A stretch of 50,736 nt of DNA from Prolixibacteraceae bacterium JC049 (lineage in GTDB: Bacteria > Bacteroidota > Bacteroidia > Bacteroidales > Prolixibacteraceae): positions 1-50,736 of the forward strand of contig SACZ01000013.1 in NCBI GenBank assembly GCA_023369685.1, given 5' to 3'. The notes under the pieces were generated by a model. That model was not told the origin of the DNA and made no database searches. It saw only the letters and a list, made by a program, of their open reading frames with translations. The position numbers and the translations under genes were made by a program. Below, in pieces: positions 1 through 8,020 of this stretch (the first letter of the stretch is position 1; each line of letters opens with the position of its first letter).

Positions 1-108
1 TAATTGCTGCACAGAATAAACTCCTTTCTCGAACTGGGAGACTAAGTTCCTTTTAAACTCGTCCGTGTAAACTCTTCGCTTTTTTAAAGCTCGTAAATTG
101 GCTTTCAT
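1..108 (-). CDS. IS3-type transposase OrfA, N-terminal part only
   Basis: Reading leftwards from an ATG at 108, the minus strand is open for 36 codons up to the window edge. The peptide starts MKANLRALKKRRVYTDEFKR and continues NLVSQFEKGVYSVQQL. A basic N-terminus followed by a YTDEFKRNLV-like helix and a G-x-YSVxxL turn is the usual opening of the IS3-family OrfA helix-turn-helix, the DNA-binding half of the transposase that is joined to OrfB by programmed frameshifting. GAAGAA lies just upstream of the ATG and could serve as a ribosome-binding site. The rest of the gene is outside the window, so intactness cannot be judged. The family assignment rests on only 36 residues. Confidence 0.6.
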   Translation of the reverse strand, partial: MKANLRALKKRRVYTDEFKRNLVSQFEKGVYSVQQL

Positions 109-131
109 TGTTCTTCAAATTGTGGTCAACA
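109..131 (-). mobile_element. putative outer end of the IS3-like element
   Basis: Immediately upstream of the OrfA start, the minus strand reads TGTTGACCACAATTTG followed by GAAGAACA. A TGT... end a couple of dozen bases before orfA is typical of IS3-family inverted repeats. The partner repeat is outside the window and no target duplication can be checked, so this is an inference from position and the TGT end. Confidence 0.35.
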
Positions 132-147
132 TATATCAGGGAATGAC

Positions 148-270
148 ACTAAGAGCAAAGCGCATGGTGTTCGTCATCGCGATCGGAGAGAAGCGATCTG
201 TTCGCACTACCTTTATCAAGCAATTCAATTTTCCAACTTTCCAACTTTTCCACTTTTCAACATTAAGCAG
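148..270. repeat. dispersed repeat, copy 1
   Basis: This stretch, from ACTAAGAGCAAAG to CATTAAGCAG, recurs at 679-793. The shared core GCGATCTGTTCGCACTACCT and the following TTTATCAAGCAATTCAATTT are identical. The copies differ by a 9-base internal duplication (CTTTCCAA-like), a short indel and scattered changes in the first third. It has no open frame. A shorter relative lies near 1636. Confidence 0.8.
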
Positions 271-339
271 CCTGTAGGGCTGAAAGAATTTTAGCCACCA
301 GCAACGCCGGTGGTGAAATGATGTCGTAAGACAAAGTGG

Positions 340-393
340 CCCAATTATTATCGATCATCGGAGTTATTGGGTTGTATGGGGCGCAATGGAATA
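340..393. repeat. dispersed repeat related to 33301-33354
   Basis: The segment beginning CCAATTATTATCG and containing GTTGTATGGGGCGCAAT aligns without gaps to 33301-33354 (CCAATCATTATCG...GTTGTATGGAGTGCAAT) at roughly three-quarters identity by eye. It follows a block (about 271-320) with CCTGTAGGGCTGAAAGAATT and a GCAACGCCGGTGGTGA palindromic core. It is non-coding. Confidence 0.6.
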
Positions 394-502
394 TGGCGTT
401 ACATGGACGAATTATTAACCACGAAATATAACGGTACCCAGAGTTCGGAGAAAAGGGAGATCGAATTTGGTTGCAAAGTGCATGGTGATCGAATGCGAAT
501 GT

Positions 503-526
503 AGAGGCGCAAGATTTTGCGTCTCT
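503..526. other. strong hairpin, possible terminator
   Basis: AGAGGCGCAA and TTGCGTCTCT form a 10-bp stem with one G-T pair around a GATT loop, followed on the plus strand by TTCTATCTC. It lies in a non-coding repeat field (132-833) with no gene that it obviously terminates, so it may instead belong to a repeat unit. Confidence 0.5.
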
Positions 527-678
527 TTCTATCTCATAGGGTCGTGGTATAATTTATTTCACAAAGAACCACAAAGGAGCACGAAGTTCCACAGAGGATT
601 AAATTACCACGAAAGGTACTAAAATCACGAAATAGAGAGAAATCTGGAAAAAGGGGAGACGGGATTCGAATGCTAAGG

Positions 679-793
679 ACTAAGAGCAAAGTGCATGGTG
701 ATCGTCCTCGTGAACGTAGTAAAGCGATCTGTTCGCACTACCTTTATCAAGCAATTCAATTTTCCAACTTTTCCACCTTTCTGCATTAATCAG
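679..793. repeat. dispersed repeat, copy 2
   Basis: This is the second copy of the 148-270 repeat in the same orientation, about 530 bp downstream. It ends CATTAATCAG where copy 1 ends CATTAAGCAG. Between the copies lies a stretch with CACAAAGAACCACAAAGGAG and similar CCAC-rich words that also looks repetitive. Confidence 0.8.
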
Positions 794-833
794 TCTTTTC
801 AATGTCGCGAGCTTTTTTAGCTTGTGCCTTAAT

Positions 834-1349
834 TTAAATATCTTTAAGCATTATATAGTTCTTATGTTTCTCTTCTCCGAGAATAAAATTGGTTTCTCCA
901 ATGTGTTTGAAATACTGCTTAGCGTAAAAGTCAATGGCATTCTGATTTTTATAATAAACCGTTAACCACACTTGTTGGTATCCAAGTTGCTTTATCTGGT
1001 TGAAACATTCAGATAGAAGTTGCTTGCCAATCCCCTGCCCTTGGAATTTTTCTAAAATATAAAACGTGGAAATTTCGATAGAAGGATAAGCAGACTTTAT
1101 AGGTTTCTGTGGTGTTTTCAGAATTTCCACACACCCAATTAAGCAATCATCACAAAGAGCTACTAATGTTGTTATGTCTTTATTTTGAATTGATTTTTTT
1201 ACATTATCCAGTGAATACTCAGACAGTACGTAACTGGAAAATTCGTCGATTAACCCTTCTGTTGCATAGGTGGAGATCCAAACCTGTTGTTTTAAAACGG
1301 TCAGGTTATTTAAATCATTAATGTTGGCTTCCCGTATGATGATATTCAT
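834..1349 (-). CDS. GNAT-family N-acetyltransferase
   Basis: A 171-aa single-domain protein, the normal size for a GNAT acetyltransferase that moves an acetyl group from acetyl-CoA to an amine. The acetyl-CoA pyrophosphate loop is visible as QGQGIGK at residues 103-109, preceded by the beta-4 strand (EISTFYIL) and followed by the amphipathic helix LLSECFNQIKQLG. The beta-5/alpha-4 signature VYYKNQNAIDFYAKQYF (131-147) is typical of the RimI-like and PaiA-like subgroups. The N-terminus IIIREANINDLNNL is the classic first strand and helix. No signal peptide is present, so it is cytosolic. The substrate cannot be predicted. It stands alone between the repeat field and a small membrane-peptide gene. 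Its start is the first ATG after the upstream stop. Confidence 0.9.
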   Translation of the reverse strand: MNIIIREANINDLNNLTVLKQQVWISTYATEGLIDEFSSYVLSEYSLDNVKKSIQNKDITTLVALCDDCLIGCVEILKTPQKPIKSAYPSIEISTFYILEKFQGQGIGKQLLSECFNQIKQLGYQQVWLTVYYKNQNAIDFYAKQYFKHIGETNFILGEEKHKNYIMLKDI

Positions 1350-1398
1350 TGATGTTCGTTTTTGAATTGAAACAATTACTGCCTGTTCTTAATAAATA

Positions 1399-1518
1399 CT
1401 AATGATCTGTTGTTTCTTCAGAGTTATTGGTATTTGAATGATGTTCATTTGCTACAAATATAGCAACAGCAATAGCCATAATAACCCAAGGTAAAGCCGA
1501 AAATATAAAATCTTTCAT
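1399..1518 (-). CDS. 39-aa single-span membrane peptide
   Basis: The minus strand encodes MKDFIFSALPWVIMAIAVAI, then FVANEHHSNTNNSEETTDH and a TAG stop. Residues 4-24 form one hydrophobic segment containing the LPWVIM turn, followed by a polar, Asn/Glu/His-rich tail of about 15 residues. Such a short helix plus polar tail is a recurrent layout of small Bacteroidota membrane peptides, but I assign no function. The frame is intact, starts with ATG and stays hydrophobic exactly where expected, which is unlikely by chance. It lies 49 bp upstream of the GNAT gene on the same strand and could be co-transcribed with it. No convincing ribosome-binding site is visible, as is common in this phylum. Confidence 0.6.
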   Translation of the reverse strand: MKDFIFSALPWVIMAIAVAIFVANEHHSNTNNSEETTDH

Positions 1519-1635
1519 TTGTTGATGTGTAATGATGTTTGTTCGTTGAATTTAGTCAGGCTCAACTACTAAATGTTACATTTTTATTGAGTAAAAATGA
1601 CCTTCTAGAAAGCATATTTTCATTGTAAGGAGTAA

Positions 1636-1663
1636 AGAGCATGGAGATCGTCTTCGCGAACGG
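1636..1663. repeat. partial copy of the dispersed repeat
   Basis: AGAGCATGGAGATCGTCTTC and the following GCGAACGG match the front part of the 148/679 repeat (GTGCATGGTGATCGTCCTCG TGAACG) with a few substitutions. The rest of the repeat is absent. Confidence 0.5.
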
Positions 1664-1702
1664 AAAAAAGAAACCAGCCAAGATCGAGATCGTGACTGGT
1701 TT
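1664..1702 (-). terminator. terminator of the susC-susD operon
   Basis: On the minus strand AAACCAG (from 1702) pairs with CTGGTTT (to 1671), enclosing a smaller GATC/GATC dyad, and is followed by CTTTTTT. It lies about 75 bp beyond the susD stop codon, as expected for an intrinsic terminator. Confidence 0.7.
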
Positions 1703-1774
1703 TGTTGAACACCTATCTGATTGATTGATATGGTGAAGTATAACCTAGAACCGATATTTTATATCGATTTTAGG

Positions 1775-3379
1775 CTAATAGTTGGGATGTTGTTCTAAGT
1801 TCGGGTTGGTGTCGATAGCACCCTTAGGCAATGGGAACACAATGCGGTAGTCGCCTTGAGGTTTGTGCGATAACCAGCTTTTTGTGGTGTATGTACCAAA
1901 GCGAATCATATCGCGACGGCGTACCCATTCGGCTGCAAATTCGTACCCCAATTCATCGTAGAAACCACCGAATTCTACCGGAGATTGATCACCTTGCTCA
2001 ACGATTTTGTAATCTTCTACATAACCGAATTTATATGATGTGTTAGTTGTTAAATCGGCTGCAGTAACGGTTGCTTTATCCGGATTGGTTTTAAAAGCAC
2101 GCTGGCGCACTTCTGTAACAATGGTTGCTGCTTCGTCGGCTTTGCCTGTACGAAGCAAACACTCTGCTTTCATCATTAATACTTGTGCATAACGGAAAAT
2201 AGGAAAGTCGTTGTCCAGATTTCTTTCAGAACCAATTTTAGGCAAGAATTTCTTTACACGGTATCCTTCGTCTTCGGCAGTGTAGTTTCCGTTGGGCAAA
2301 TCTTTGGAATAGTTCAATTGCTCGCCAGCACGATCGTAAGTACACAACAAAGGAGTTATTCCATCGGATGCAAACTGAAGTCCGTGTTCCCAGGTTACGT
2401 CCAATCGGTAGTCGCCCTCTTCGTAAGTATCGATAAATTGCGAAACAGCCTTCAAAGAACCAGCTCCCCAAGGGGTATTTTTCATGTCATACTTGGCTTT
2501 TGATGCAGCATGGAATGTGTGGTTGATCCAAAGACCTCCGCCATTCAATTCGTCGTAGGCAATAACAAAAATATTTTCTACTGAATTGTCGTTGTCGAAG
2601 TCGAAACAATCTTTATAGTCGGGCTGTAACTGATATTTATTGGCTGCAATAATTTCGTTACACAATGCCATACATTTTTCCCATTGCGACTGACCTGTAT
2701 AAACTTCAGCATTTAAATAGATATTAGCCAAAAGTGCTTTTGCTCCCCACTTGTTCATGCGGGCATAGTGTTTCAAATCGTTTTCGGCACTTAGCTTATC
2801 CATTGAAGCAGTGATGTCGGCTACAATGTTCTCGTAAATCTGTTCGCGTGGGGTAACGGCAGGTAGCTCCTGAGTCACCTGATCAAGGTAGGGAGTGTCG
2901 CCAAAGTTATCCATTAAGAACCAGTGGTAGAGTGCGCGCATTACCTTTATTTCGGCAATCAACGATTCTACATTTTCGCTGGCAGGAACAGGAACCTGCC
3001 CCGATTCCAACTGCGAGATGATACGATTGGCATGAAGTACGCCACTATACAACTGACTCCACGCACTTCCCACTTGCTTGGCTTCTGAATTCCAGGTGTG
3101 GAAGTGTAGTTTCTTGTATACACCGGCATCGTCCCATCCCGATGCGTTGGCTGGCATACAAAGAATATCGGTCGATGTCATTTGCAGTGCCGAAAAGCCA
3201 CGGTGGTGGTGCAAGCCGCGCAGATTACTATAAACAGGGCCAATTACGGCATAAATCTCCGACTCTTTGTATTTGTAACCGTCTTCGGTAAGGTCGGAGT
3301 AAACCTCTTCGGTCAGATCGTTGCAGCTGGCAAATGCCACTACTGCAAGAAGGAATATGGATTTTAAAATGTTTTTCAT
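1775..3379 (-). CDS. SusD/RagB-type nutrient-binding lipoprotein
   Basis: A 534-aa outer-membrane lipoprotein that caps the partner SusC channel and binds its ligand. A signal sequence MKNILKSIFLLAVVAFASC ends in a lipobox, with the lipid-bearing cysteine at residue 19. The TPR-rich body (WSQLYSGVLHANRIISQLE, IAEIKVMRALYHWFLMDNFGD, RMNKWGAKALLANIYLNAEVY) and the C-terminal blocks FPIFRYAQVLMMKAECLLRT and EFAAEWVRRRDMIRFG are characteristic of the SusD family. An upstream in-frame ATG at 3427 would add 16 residues (MYSNFLNIQKSK...) before the signal peptide. I reject it because it lies inside the duplicated leader element. The gene follows susC by about 140 bp, and that gap is the 128-bp leader found again before the aminotransferase gene. 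No glycosidase gene is nearby, so the ligand is unknown. Confidence 0.95.
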   Translation of the reverse strand: MKNILKSIFLLAVVAFASCNDLTEEVYSDLTEDGYKYKESEIYAVIGPVYSNLRGLHHHRGFSALQMTSTDILCMPANASGWDDAGVYKKLHFHTWNSEAKQVGSAWSQLYSGVLHANRIISQLESGQVPVPASENVESLIAEIKVMRALYHWFLMDNFGDTPYLDQVTQELPAVTPREQIYENIVADITASMDKLSAENDLKHYARMNKWGAKALLANIYLNAEVYTGQSQWEKCMALCNEIIAANKYQLQPDYKDCFDFDNDNSVENIFVIAYDELNGGGLWINHTFHAASKAKYDMKNTPWGAGSLKAVSQFIDTYEEGDYRLDVTWEHGLQFASDGITPLLCTYDRAGEQLNYSKDLPNGNYTAEDEGYRVKKFLPKIGSERNLDNDFPIFRYAQVLMMKAECLLRTGKADEAATIVTEVRQRAFKTNPDKATVTAADLTTNTSYKFGYVEDYKIVEQGDQSPVEFGGFYDELGYEFAAEWVRRRDMIRFGTYTTKSWLSHKPQGDYRIVFPLPKGAIDTNPNLEQHPNY

Positions 3380-3501
3380 CTGTTTAAAATTTTTTGATTT
3401 CTGAATGTTCAAAAAATTTGAATACATTCAGGAACTCACATAAACTTTAATCATTCTTGTTTGCGAAATTTAGAATGCTGAAAGTTCATGTTCGTTTCAT
3501 A
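3374..3501 (-). promoter_or_regulatory. duplicated 128-bp leader, copy A (before susD)
   Basis: Read on the minus strand from TATGAAACGAACATGAAC to the susD start ATGAAA, this block is repeated at 44139-44266 on the plus strand with 4 substitutions and no gaps (124/128). It contains a hairpin: CTGAATG, a 2-base bulge, TTCAA, a loop of ATTTT, then TTGAA and CATTCAG. Similarity stops at the start codon on one side and just past the susC stop on the other. It could be an intercistronic mRNA-processing or translation-control element, a promoter, or a recombination footprint. Confidence 0.8.
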
Positions 3502-3520
3502 ATTATTGTGGTTTTAACAG

Positions 3521-6500
3521 TTAGAATTTAACAGATACTCCAAATGTGAATGTACGGCTTGATGGGTATTTGTCGCGACCATCGTTACCCGGACTTAGGC
3601 CAAGGCTATTCACTTCCGGATCGATTCCAGAGTAGCCGGTGAATGTAAACATGTTAGAGCCTGAAGCGTATACGCGAACATCTTTCAAGTATTTCGATTT
3701 AGGCTGGAAGCTATAGCCAATAGTGATATTGTCGATTTTCCAGAAACCACCATCTTCAATGAAATAGCTTACATATTGTAGCTCTTGTAAGTCGTTAAGT
3801 GGTCGTTTACCATAGATGTTGTCGTATGTGCTGGTCATTACATTTCCGCGCGTTAAACTAACTGGTACCGAGTAGAACATTTTGGTCATGTTCAAAATTT
3901 GGTAATCGAAAGCTCCTCGCATGGTAACACTAAAATCGAAATTCTTATAGAACAATGTATTGTTCCAGTTCAGGTAGTATTTTGGTAGTCCGTTGCCAAG
4001 TACCTGCTTATCTTCTGGTTGCTGATCGGCAATAGGCTTGGCATTTCCATCTGCTCCTTCAATAATCCAGTGTCCTTCGTCATCGATATCGATTGACTTG
4101 AAACCATAGAAATCGCCAATGGCTTGTCCTTCTTTTACAATGTGAGTCGACGCTTTAATTGGTTCACCCGTAGAACCTGCGTAGAAATAACCCGATTTCA
4201 ATTGGAAACGATCGTTAGACAAATCGACCAATTTATTAGAATTGGTCGAGAAACCAACTGAAGTATTCCACTTTAATTCACCATCGCGAAGTGGTTCGGC
4301 TTTTACCAATACTTCAAGTCCTTTGTTTTCCATTGTTCCGGCGTTGGCCAATACCGAACCGTATAGGTATGGAGGTTTTGGTACCGAGTAGTTCCAAAGT
4401 AAATCTTTAGTGGTACGCTTGTATAGATCAATTTCTCCGGAAATTCTGTTGTTGAATAATCCGAATTCCAAACCAATGTTCAGCTCTTCTTTTTTCTCCC
4501 AACGTAAGTCTGGGTTAGCATTTGACGATGGTTCGATAACTGGTACCCATTCGCCATTCATTAAGAACTTGCTACCGTACTTTAAGCGACTCAACGATTT
4601 GTATGAAGAAGATGGGGCAGTACCAGTAACACCAAATCCGGCACGCAACTTCAATGCGCTAAACATTGGTAATTGCTTCATAAATGGTTCGTTAATTACG
4701 TTCCAACCAGCAGATACTGCTGGGAAAGCACCCCACTTATGATCCTTACCAAACTTGGTAGATCCTTCGTAGCGAACACTAGCCATCAACATGTATTTGT
4801 TGTTGAAATTGTAGTTTAATCGAGTGAAGTAACTCACCAATTTCGATGCTCCTTTGCTGGAGTCCATTCTGGCTTTACCTTCTCCTTTGGCTAGTCCATC
4901 CGATAAATTGTTGTAGGAGAACAGGTCGCTAGGGAAGTCGTAGTTACTTGCCCAGAAGCTTTCCCACTCATCGTGTTGGTAACTGTAACCACCCAGTACA
5001 TTGAAGTTATGATCTTTGTAGGTTTTAGTGTAGTTGAATGTCAATTCCAACAAGTCGTTAATCGATCTGCTAGATCCGCGCGAAGCAAAACCTTTTCGTT
5101 TCGATTTAATACTGTTCAGGTGATTGAACGTTTCGGAATAACCTTTAATGGTATTCTTGATATTGCGAGACGCCAATGCTTTAACACTTAATCCATCGAT
5201 AGGAAATAGTGTAATTGTTCCGAATGGGCGGTAGTTGGTTATTTTCACCACTCCGTCTACTTCGTTCAATAGTGCCATTGGGTTGGCGTAGTTATTCATG
5301 TCGGGATGCTCTGTCCACATGCCATTTTCATCTTTCACCGGATCGGTTGGGTTGTAGATTAATGCATTACGGTAAGCATCGCCACGCCAGCCGCCGCCAT
5401 CTCTACCACCAAAATACTCTTGCTCGTATCCCATGATGTTTCCGGTAATCTTTAGTTTCCCATCGTACATGGTGTGGTTGGCCTGGATACGACCGTTTAG
5501 TACGTTATTATTGGAGCGCTCCATCAATCCTTCCAACGATTTGTAGTTGATATTCATGATGTAGTTGGTTTTCATATCACCACCTTTCATGCTTACATTG
5601 TAAGTTTGCGAAAGTGGTGTTCTGAAGATTTCATCGGTCCACTTGGTGTTGCCACCGTAGTCGAATGCTCCTGGTTTTCCCTGAGCAACTAATTCGCGGT
5701 ACTGATCGGCACTCATGAATTCCAATTCACGAGCAATTACCTGAGTAGATATGTAGCTATTTACTTCGATGGTAGCAGCTGTCTTTTTACGAACACCTTT
5801 GGTGGTGATAAGAATAACACCATTTGTTCCGCGTGTTCCGTAAATGGCAGCTCCCGATCCATCTTTCAGGATGTTAATACTTTCGATATCTTCTGCAGCA
5901 ACATCATTCAACGACCCTGGTACGCCATCGATAACAATTAATGGCTGGGTTCCCGAAGCTAATGTAGTAACACCACGAAGCACAATCTGAGAATTGCTTG
6001 TGGGATTACCATCAGGATTGGTGATGTTTAGTCCGGCTACTTTTCCTTTAATTAATTGTGCCGCATCTTTTACCGATCCTTTTACAAAGTCGTCGGCAGT
6101 TACATTGGCTACTGCATTGGTCAATTCTACTTTTCGCTTGGTTCCATAACCTACAGCTACCACCTCTTCCAAACCAATGGCATCTTCTTCCAATGTAATA
6201 TTAAAGAGAGTTTGGTTGGCAACAGGCACCTCTTGTGTTTTCATTCCAACAAATGAGAATACCAATGTGGCATTGGCAGGAACGTTATTCATAATGAAGT
6301 TACCATCGAAATCGGTTGTGATACCAGTGGTTGTTCCTTTTACAACAATTGATACACCAGGTAATGGTTCGCCGTTGCTATCTTTTACTGTTCCCGAAAC
6401 GCTTTTCTTCTGTTGTGAAGTCGCTGATTTCGGTGTAAGAATAATTTGTTTGTCGAATACCTTATAGGTAACCTCTTCCGAATTGAAAATACTATTTAAA

Positions 6501-6796
6501 ATTCCGGAAATACTTTTGTCTTTTGTGCTAATGGTAACCTTCTTATCTACATTTACCTTTGTGGCATCGTACACAAAAAGAAAATCCGATTGCTCTTCAA
6601 TTTTATTCAACACCTGACGAATAGAGGTGTTCTTTAGGCTTAGTGTTAGTCTGTTCGACTGAGAAAATGCATTCCCGGCCAAAACCTGCGTTATTCCAAA
6701 AAGAACGACAAGCAGTGTTAGTCTCATGGTTCTACAAATTTGCGATCTCCATAGCGAAACCACTATGGCCATCCATGAATAATAGTTTTTTTTCAT
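3521..6796 (-). CDS. SusC/RagA TonB-dependent transporter with STN domain
   Basis: About 1091 aa from the chosen ATG at 6796. The cytoplasm-proximal leader runs MKKNYYSWMAIVV through RLTLLVVLFGITQVLAGNAFSQ. The mature protein begins with an STN (secretin/TonB N-terminal) domain (LTLSLKNTSIRQVLNKIEEQ ... QIILT), which signals to a FecR anti-sigma factor. A carboxypeptidase-regulatory-like beta sandwich follows (VSGTVKDSNGEPLPGVSIVV), then a plug (VAVGYGTKRKVELTNAVANV; IVLRGVTTL; IYGTRGTNGVILITTK) and a long barrel ending in an aromatic-rich strand, FTFGVSVKF. This is the energised channel for substrate captured by the downstream SusD. The STN domain together with the sigma and FecR genes directly upstream indicates cell-surface signalling control. 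An ATG 24 codons upstream (6868) lacks a plausible role, since the signal sequence starts at 6796. Confidence 0.95.
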   Translation of the reverse strand: MKKNYYSWMAIVVSLWRSQICRTMRLTLLVVLFGITQVLAGNAFSQSNRLTLSLKNTSIRQVLNKIEEQSDFLFVYDATKVNVDKKVTISTKDKSISGILNSIFNSEEVTYKVFDKQIILTPKSATSQQKKSVSGTVKDSNGEPLPGVSIVVKGTTTGITTDFDGNFIMNNVPANATLVFSFVGMKTQEVPVANQTLFNITLEEDAIGLEEVVAVGYGTKRKVELTNAVANVTADDFVKGSVKDAAQLIKGKVAGLNITNPDGNPTSNSQIVLRGVTTLASGTQPLIVIDGVPGSLNDVAAEDIESINILKDGSGAAIYGTRGTNGVILITTKGVRKKTAATIEVNSYISTQVIARELEFMSADQYRELVAQGKPGAFDYGGNTKWTDEIFRTPLSQTYNVSMKGGDMKTNYIMNINYKSLEGLMERSNNNVLNGRIQANHTMYDGKLKITGNIMGYEQEYFGGRDGGGWRGDAYRNALIYNPTDPVKDENGMWTEHPDMNNYANPMALLNEVDGVVKITNYRPFGTITLFPIDGLSVKALASRNIKNTIKGYSETFNHLNSIKSKRKGFASRGSSRSINDLLELTFNYTKTYKDHNFNVLGGYSYQHDEWESFWASNYDFPSDLFSYNNLSDGLAKGEGKARMDSSKGASKLVSYFTRLNYNFNNKYMLMASVRYEGSTKFGKDHKWGAFPAVSAGWNVINEPFMKQLPMFSALKLRAGFGVTGTAPSSSYKSLSRLKYGSKFLMNGEWVPVIEPSSNANPDLRWEKKEELNIGLEFGLFNNRISGEIDLYKRTTKDLLWNYSVPKPPYLYGSVLANAGTMENKGLEVLVKAEPLRDGELKWNTSVGFSTNSNKLVDLSNDRFQLKSGYFYAGSTGEPIKASTHIVKEGQAIGDFYGFKSIDIDDEGHWIIEGADGNAKPIADQQPEDKQVLGNGLPKYYLNWNNTLFYKNFDFSVTMRGAFDYQILNMTKMFYSVPVSLTRGNVMTSTYDNIYGKRPLNDLQELQYVSYFIEDGGFWKIDNITIGYSFQPKSKYLKDVRVYASGSNMFTFTGYSGIDPEVNSLGLSPGNDGRDKYPSSRTFTFGVSVKF

Positions 6797-6938
6797 AAAT
6801 TTGTTTTGATTAGGATTAATAATCTGAATCGTTTGTGCCAGAGCCTGAGAAACGAAGGCACGAAACAATTGGGAGGAGATGTTGTCGCATCTCCTTTCTT
6901 ATATGTCACTTTTCCTGATTATACAGAATCATATGCAT

Positions 6939-7919
6939 CTATTTTAATGTCACGGTTTTTATTTGATTGTTTTCATAACCTATAGAGGCTTTTGCTTTAC
7001 AGGCAAACTCGATGTATTTGATGATCTCTTCCAGTGACTCTTCATTGAATTTAGCATTGAACTTGATCATTCGCAAAGCCGGGTTTTGTACTTTTATATC
7101 GATATTGAATTTGCGTTGAAGTGCTGCGACAACTTCTTCCAAGTGGGCATCAAGGAAGAAAAGATGACCTCGCTTCCAATTGGTAACATCTTGAATGTTG
7201 GCTATCTTGACCTTTATATGTTTGTGTTTGGTGTCGAATGTTGCAACTTCACCCGGTTGCATTCTATAATGAATCTTTTCATGTACAGGATCAAGTAGTT
7301 CTACACAACCTTCTTCCAGACTGACATTTATTTGATTGTTCTCGGCATAAGCCGAAACATCGAACTTGGTACCCACTACCTTTACTTTTAACGATCGGCA
7401 GTCGACAATTAATGGAATGTTGGTGTCCTTGGTGACATTTAAGTAGGCTTGTCCATTTAGCTGTAGAGTTCTGTTATCGTTGGCAAATCGATTGTTATAA
7501 GTTAGGGTACTTCCAGCATTTAACCACACGATAGAACTGTCGGGCAATATTACTTTCGATATTTGTCCGTTATCTGCTACCACCTTGGTGTATTGAAGCG
7601 GTTGCTGGTTCTTGCCGTAATAGAAAACCAGAGCATTAATGGCTAGCAATAGTAGAGCTACGGCAGCATATTTTGCCTTTCCCGCCATAAACAGAATGGT
7701 GTCTCTACGTTTTATGCGCTTATTCAATTGCTGAAAACTGGCATTGATTTGTACATTAGACATTGGTTGCTGAGTTGCTACTAGAGCTCTCAACTGTTTT
7801 AGTTTACAGTAAGTGCTTCGTAGTGCCTCATCCTTCTTGACGTCTGCTAACCATTTCGATTGGCTTTTATCTTTAGCCAATTGATTGAGTTGCTCGTTTA
7901 TGTTGTTCCAATCACTCAT
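6939..7919 (-). CDS. FecR-type anti-sigma factor (DUF4974 C-terminus)
   Basis: A 326-aa single-pass inner-membrane protein. The N-terminal cytosolic part (MSDWNNINEQLNQLAKDKSQ onwards) would hold the sigma factor. A transmembrane segment AAVALLLLAINALVFYYG lies near residues 90-107. The periplasmic FecR domain carries the usual ILPDSSIVWLNAGSTLTYN and LNGQAYLNVTKDTNIPLIV blocks. The C-terminal DUF4974 (LEEVVAALQRKFNIDIKVQN ... IIKYIEFACKAKASI) is expected to contact the STN domain of the SusC transporter. The start at 7919 is chosen over 7955 because MSDW is the usual soluble opening. It lies between the sigma gene and susC on the same strand, forming the standard regulated uptake unit. Confidence 0.93.
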   Translation of the reverse strand: MSDWNNINEQLNQLAKDKSQSKWLADVKKDEALRSTYCKLKQLRALVATQQPMSNVQINASFQQLNKRIKRRDTILFMAGKAKYAAVALLLLAINALVFYYGKNQQPLQYTKVVADNGQISKVILPDSSIVWLNAGSTLTYNNRFANDNRTLQLNGQAYLNVTKDTNIPLIVDCRSLKVKVVGTKFDVSAYAENNQINVSLEEGCVELLDPVHEKIHYRMQPGEVATFDTKHKHIKVKIANIQDVTNWKRGHLFFLDAHLEEVVAALQRKFNIDIKVQNPALRMIKFNAKFNEESLEEIIKYIEFACKAKASIGYENNQIKTVTLK

Positions 7920-8020
7920 GTTTGTATGCCTTATATTAGGATAAAGCATAAACATGGCTTTACCCCCCCCTCGCTAACTAATATTTTTTAGGGACAACTA
8001 TTTTTTATTGGAAGATTACC

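Noticed and set aside
4410-4742. Long frames opposite both susC genes, the macroglobulin and PBP1C (for example 4410-4742, 27010-27396)
   Set aside because: They are antisense to well-supported genes, show no domains, and their lengths fit chance in long coding stretches.
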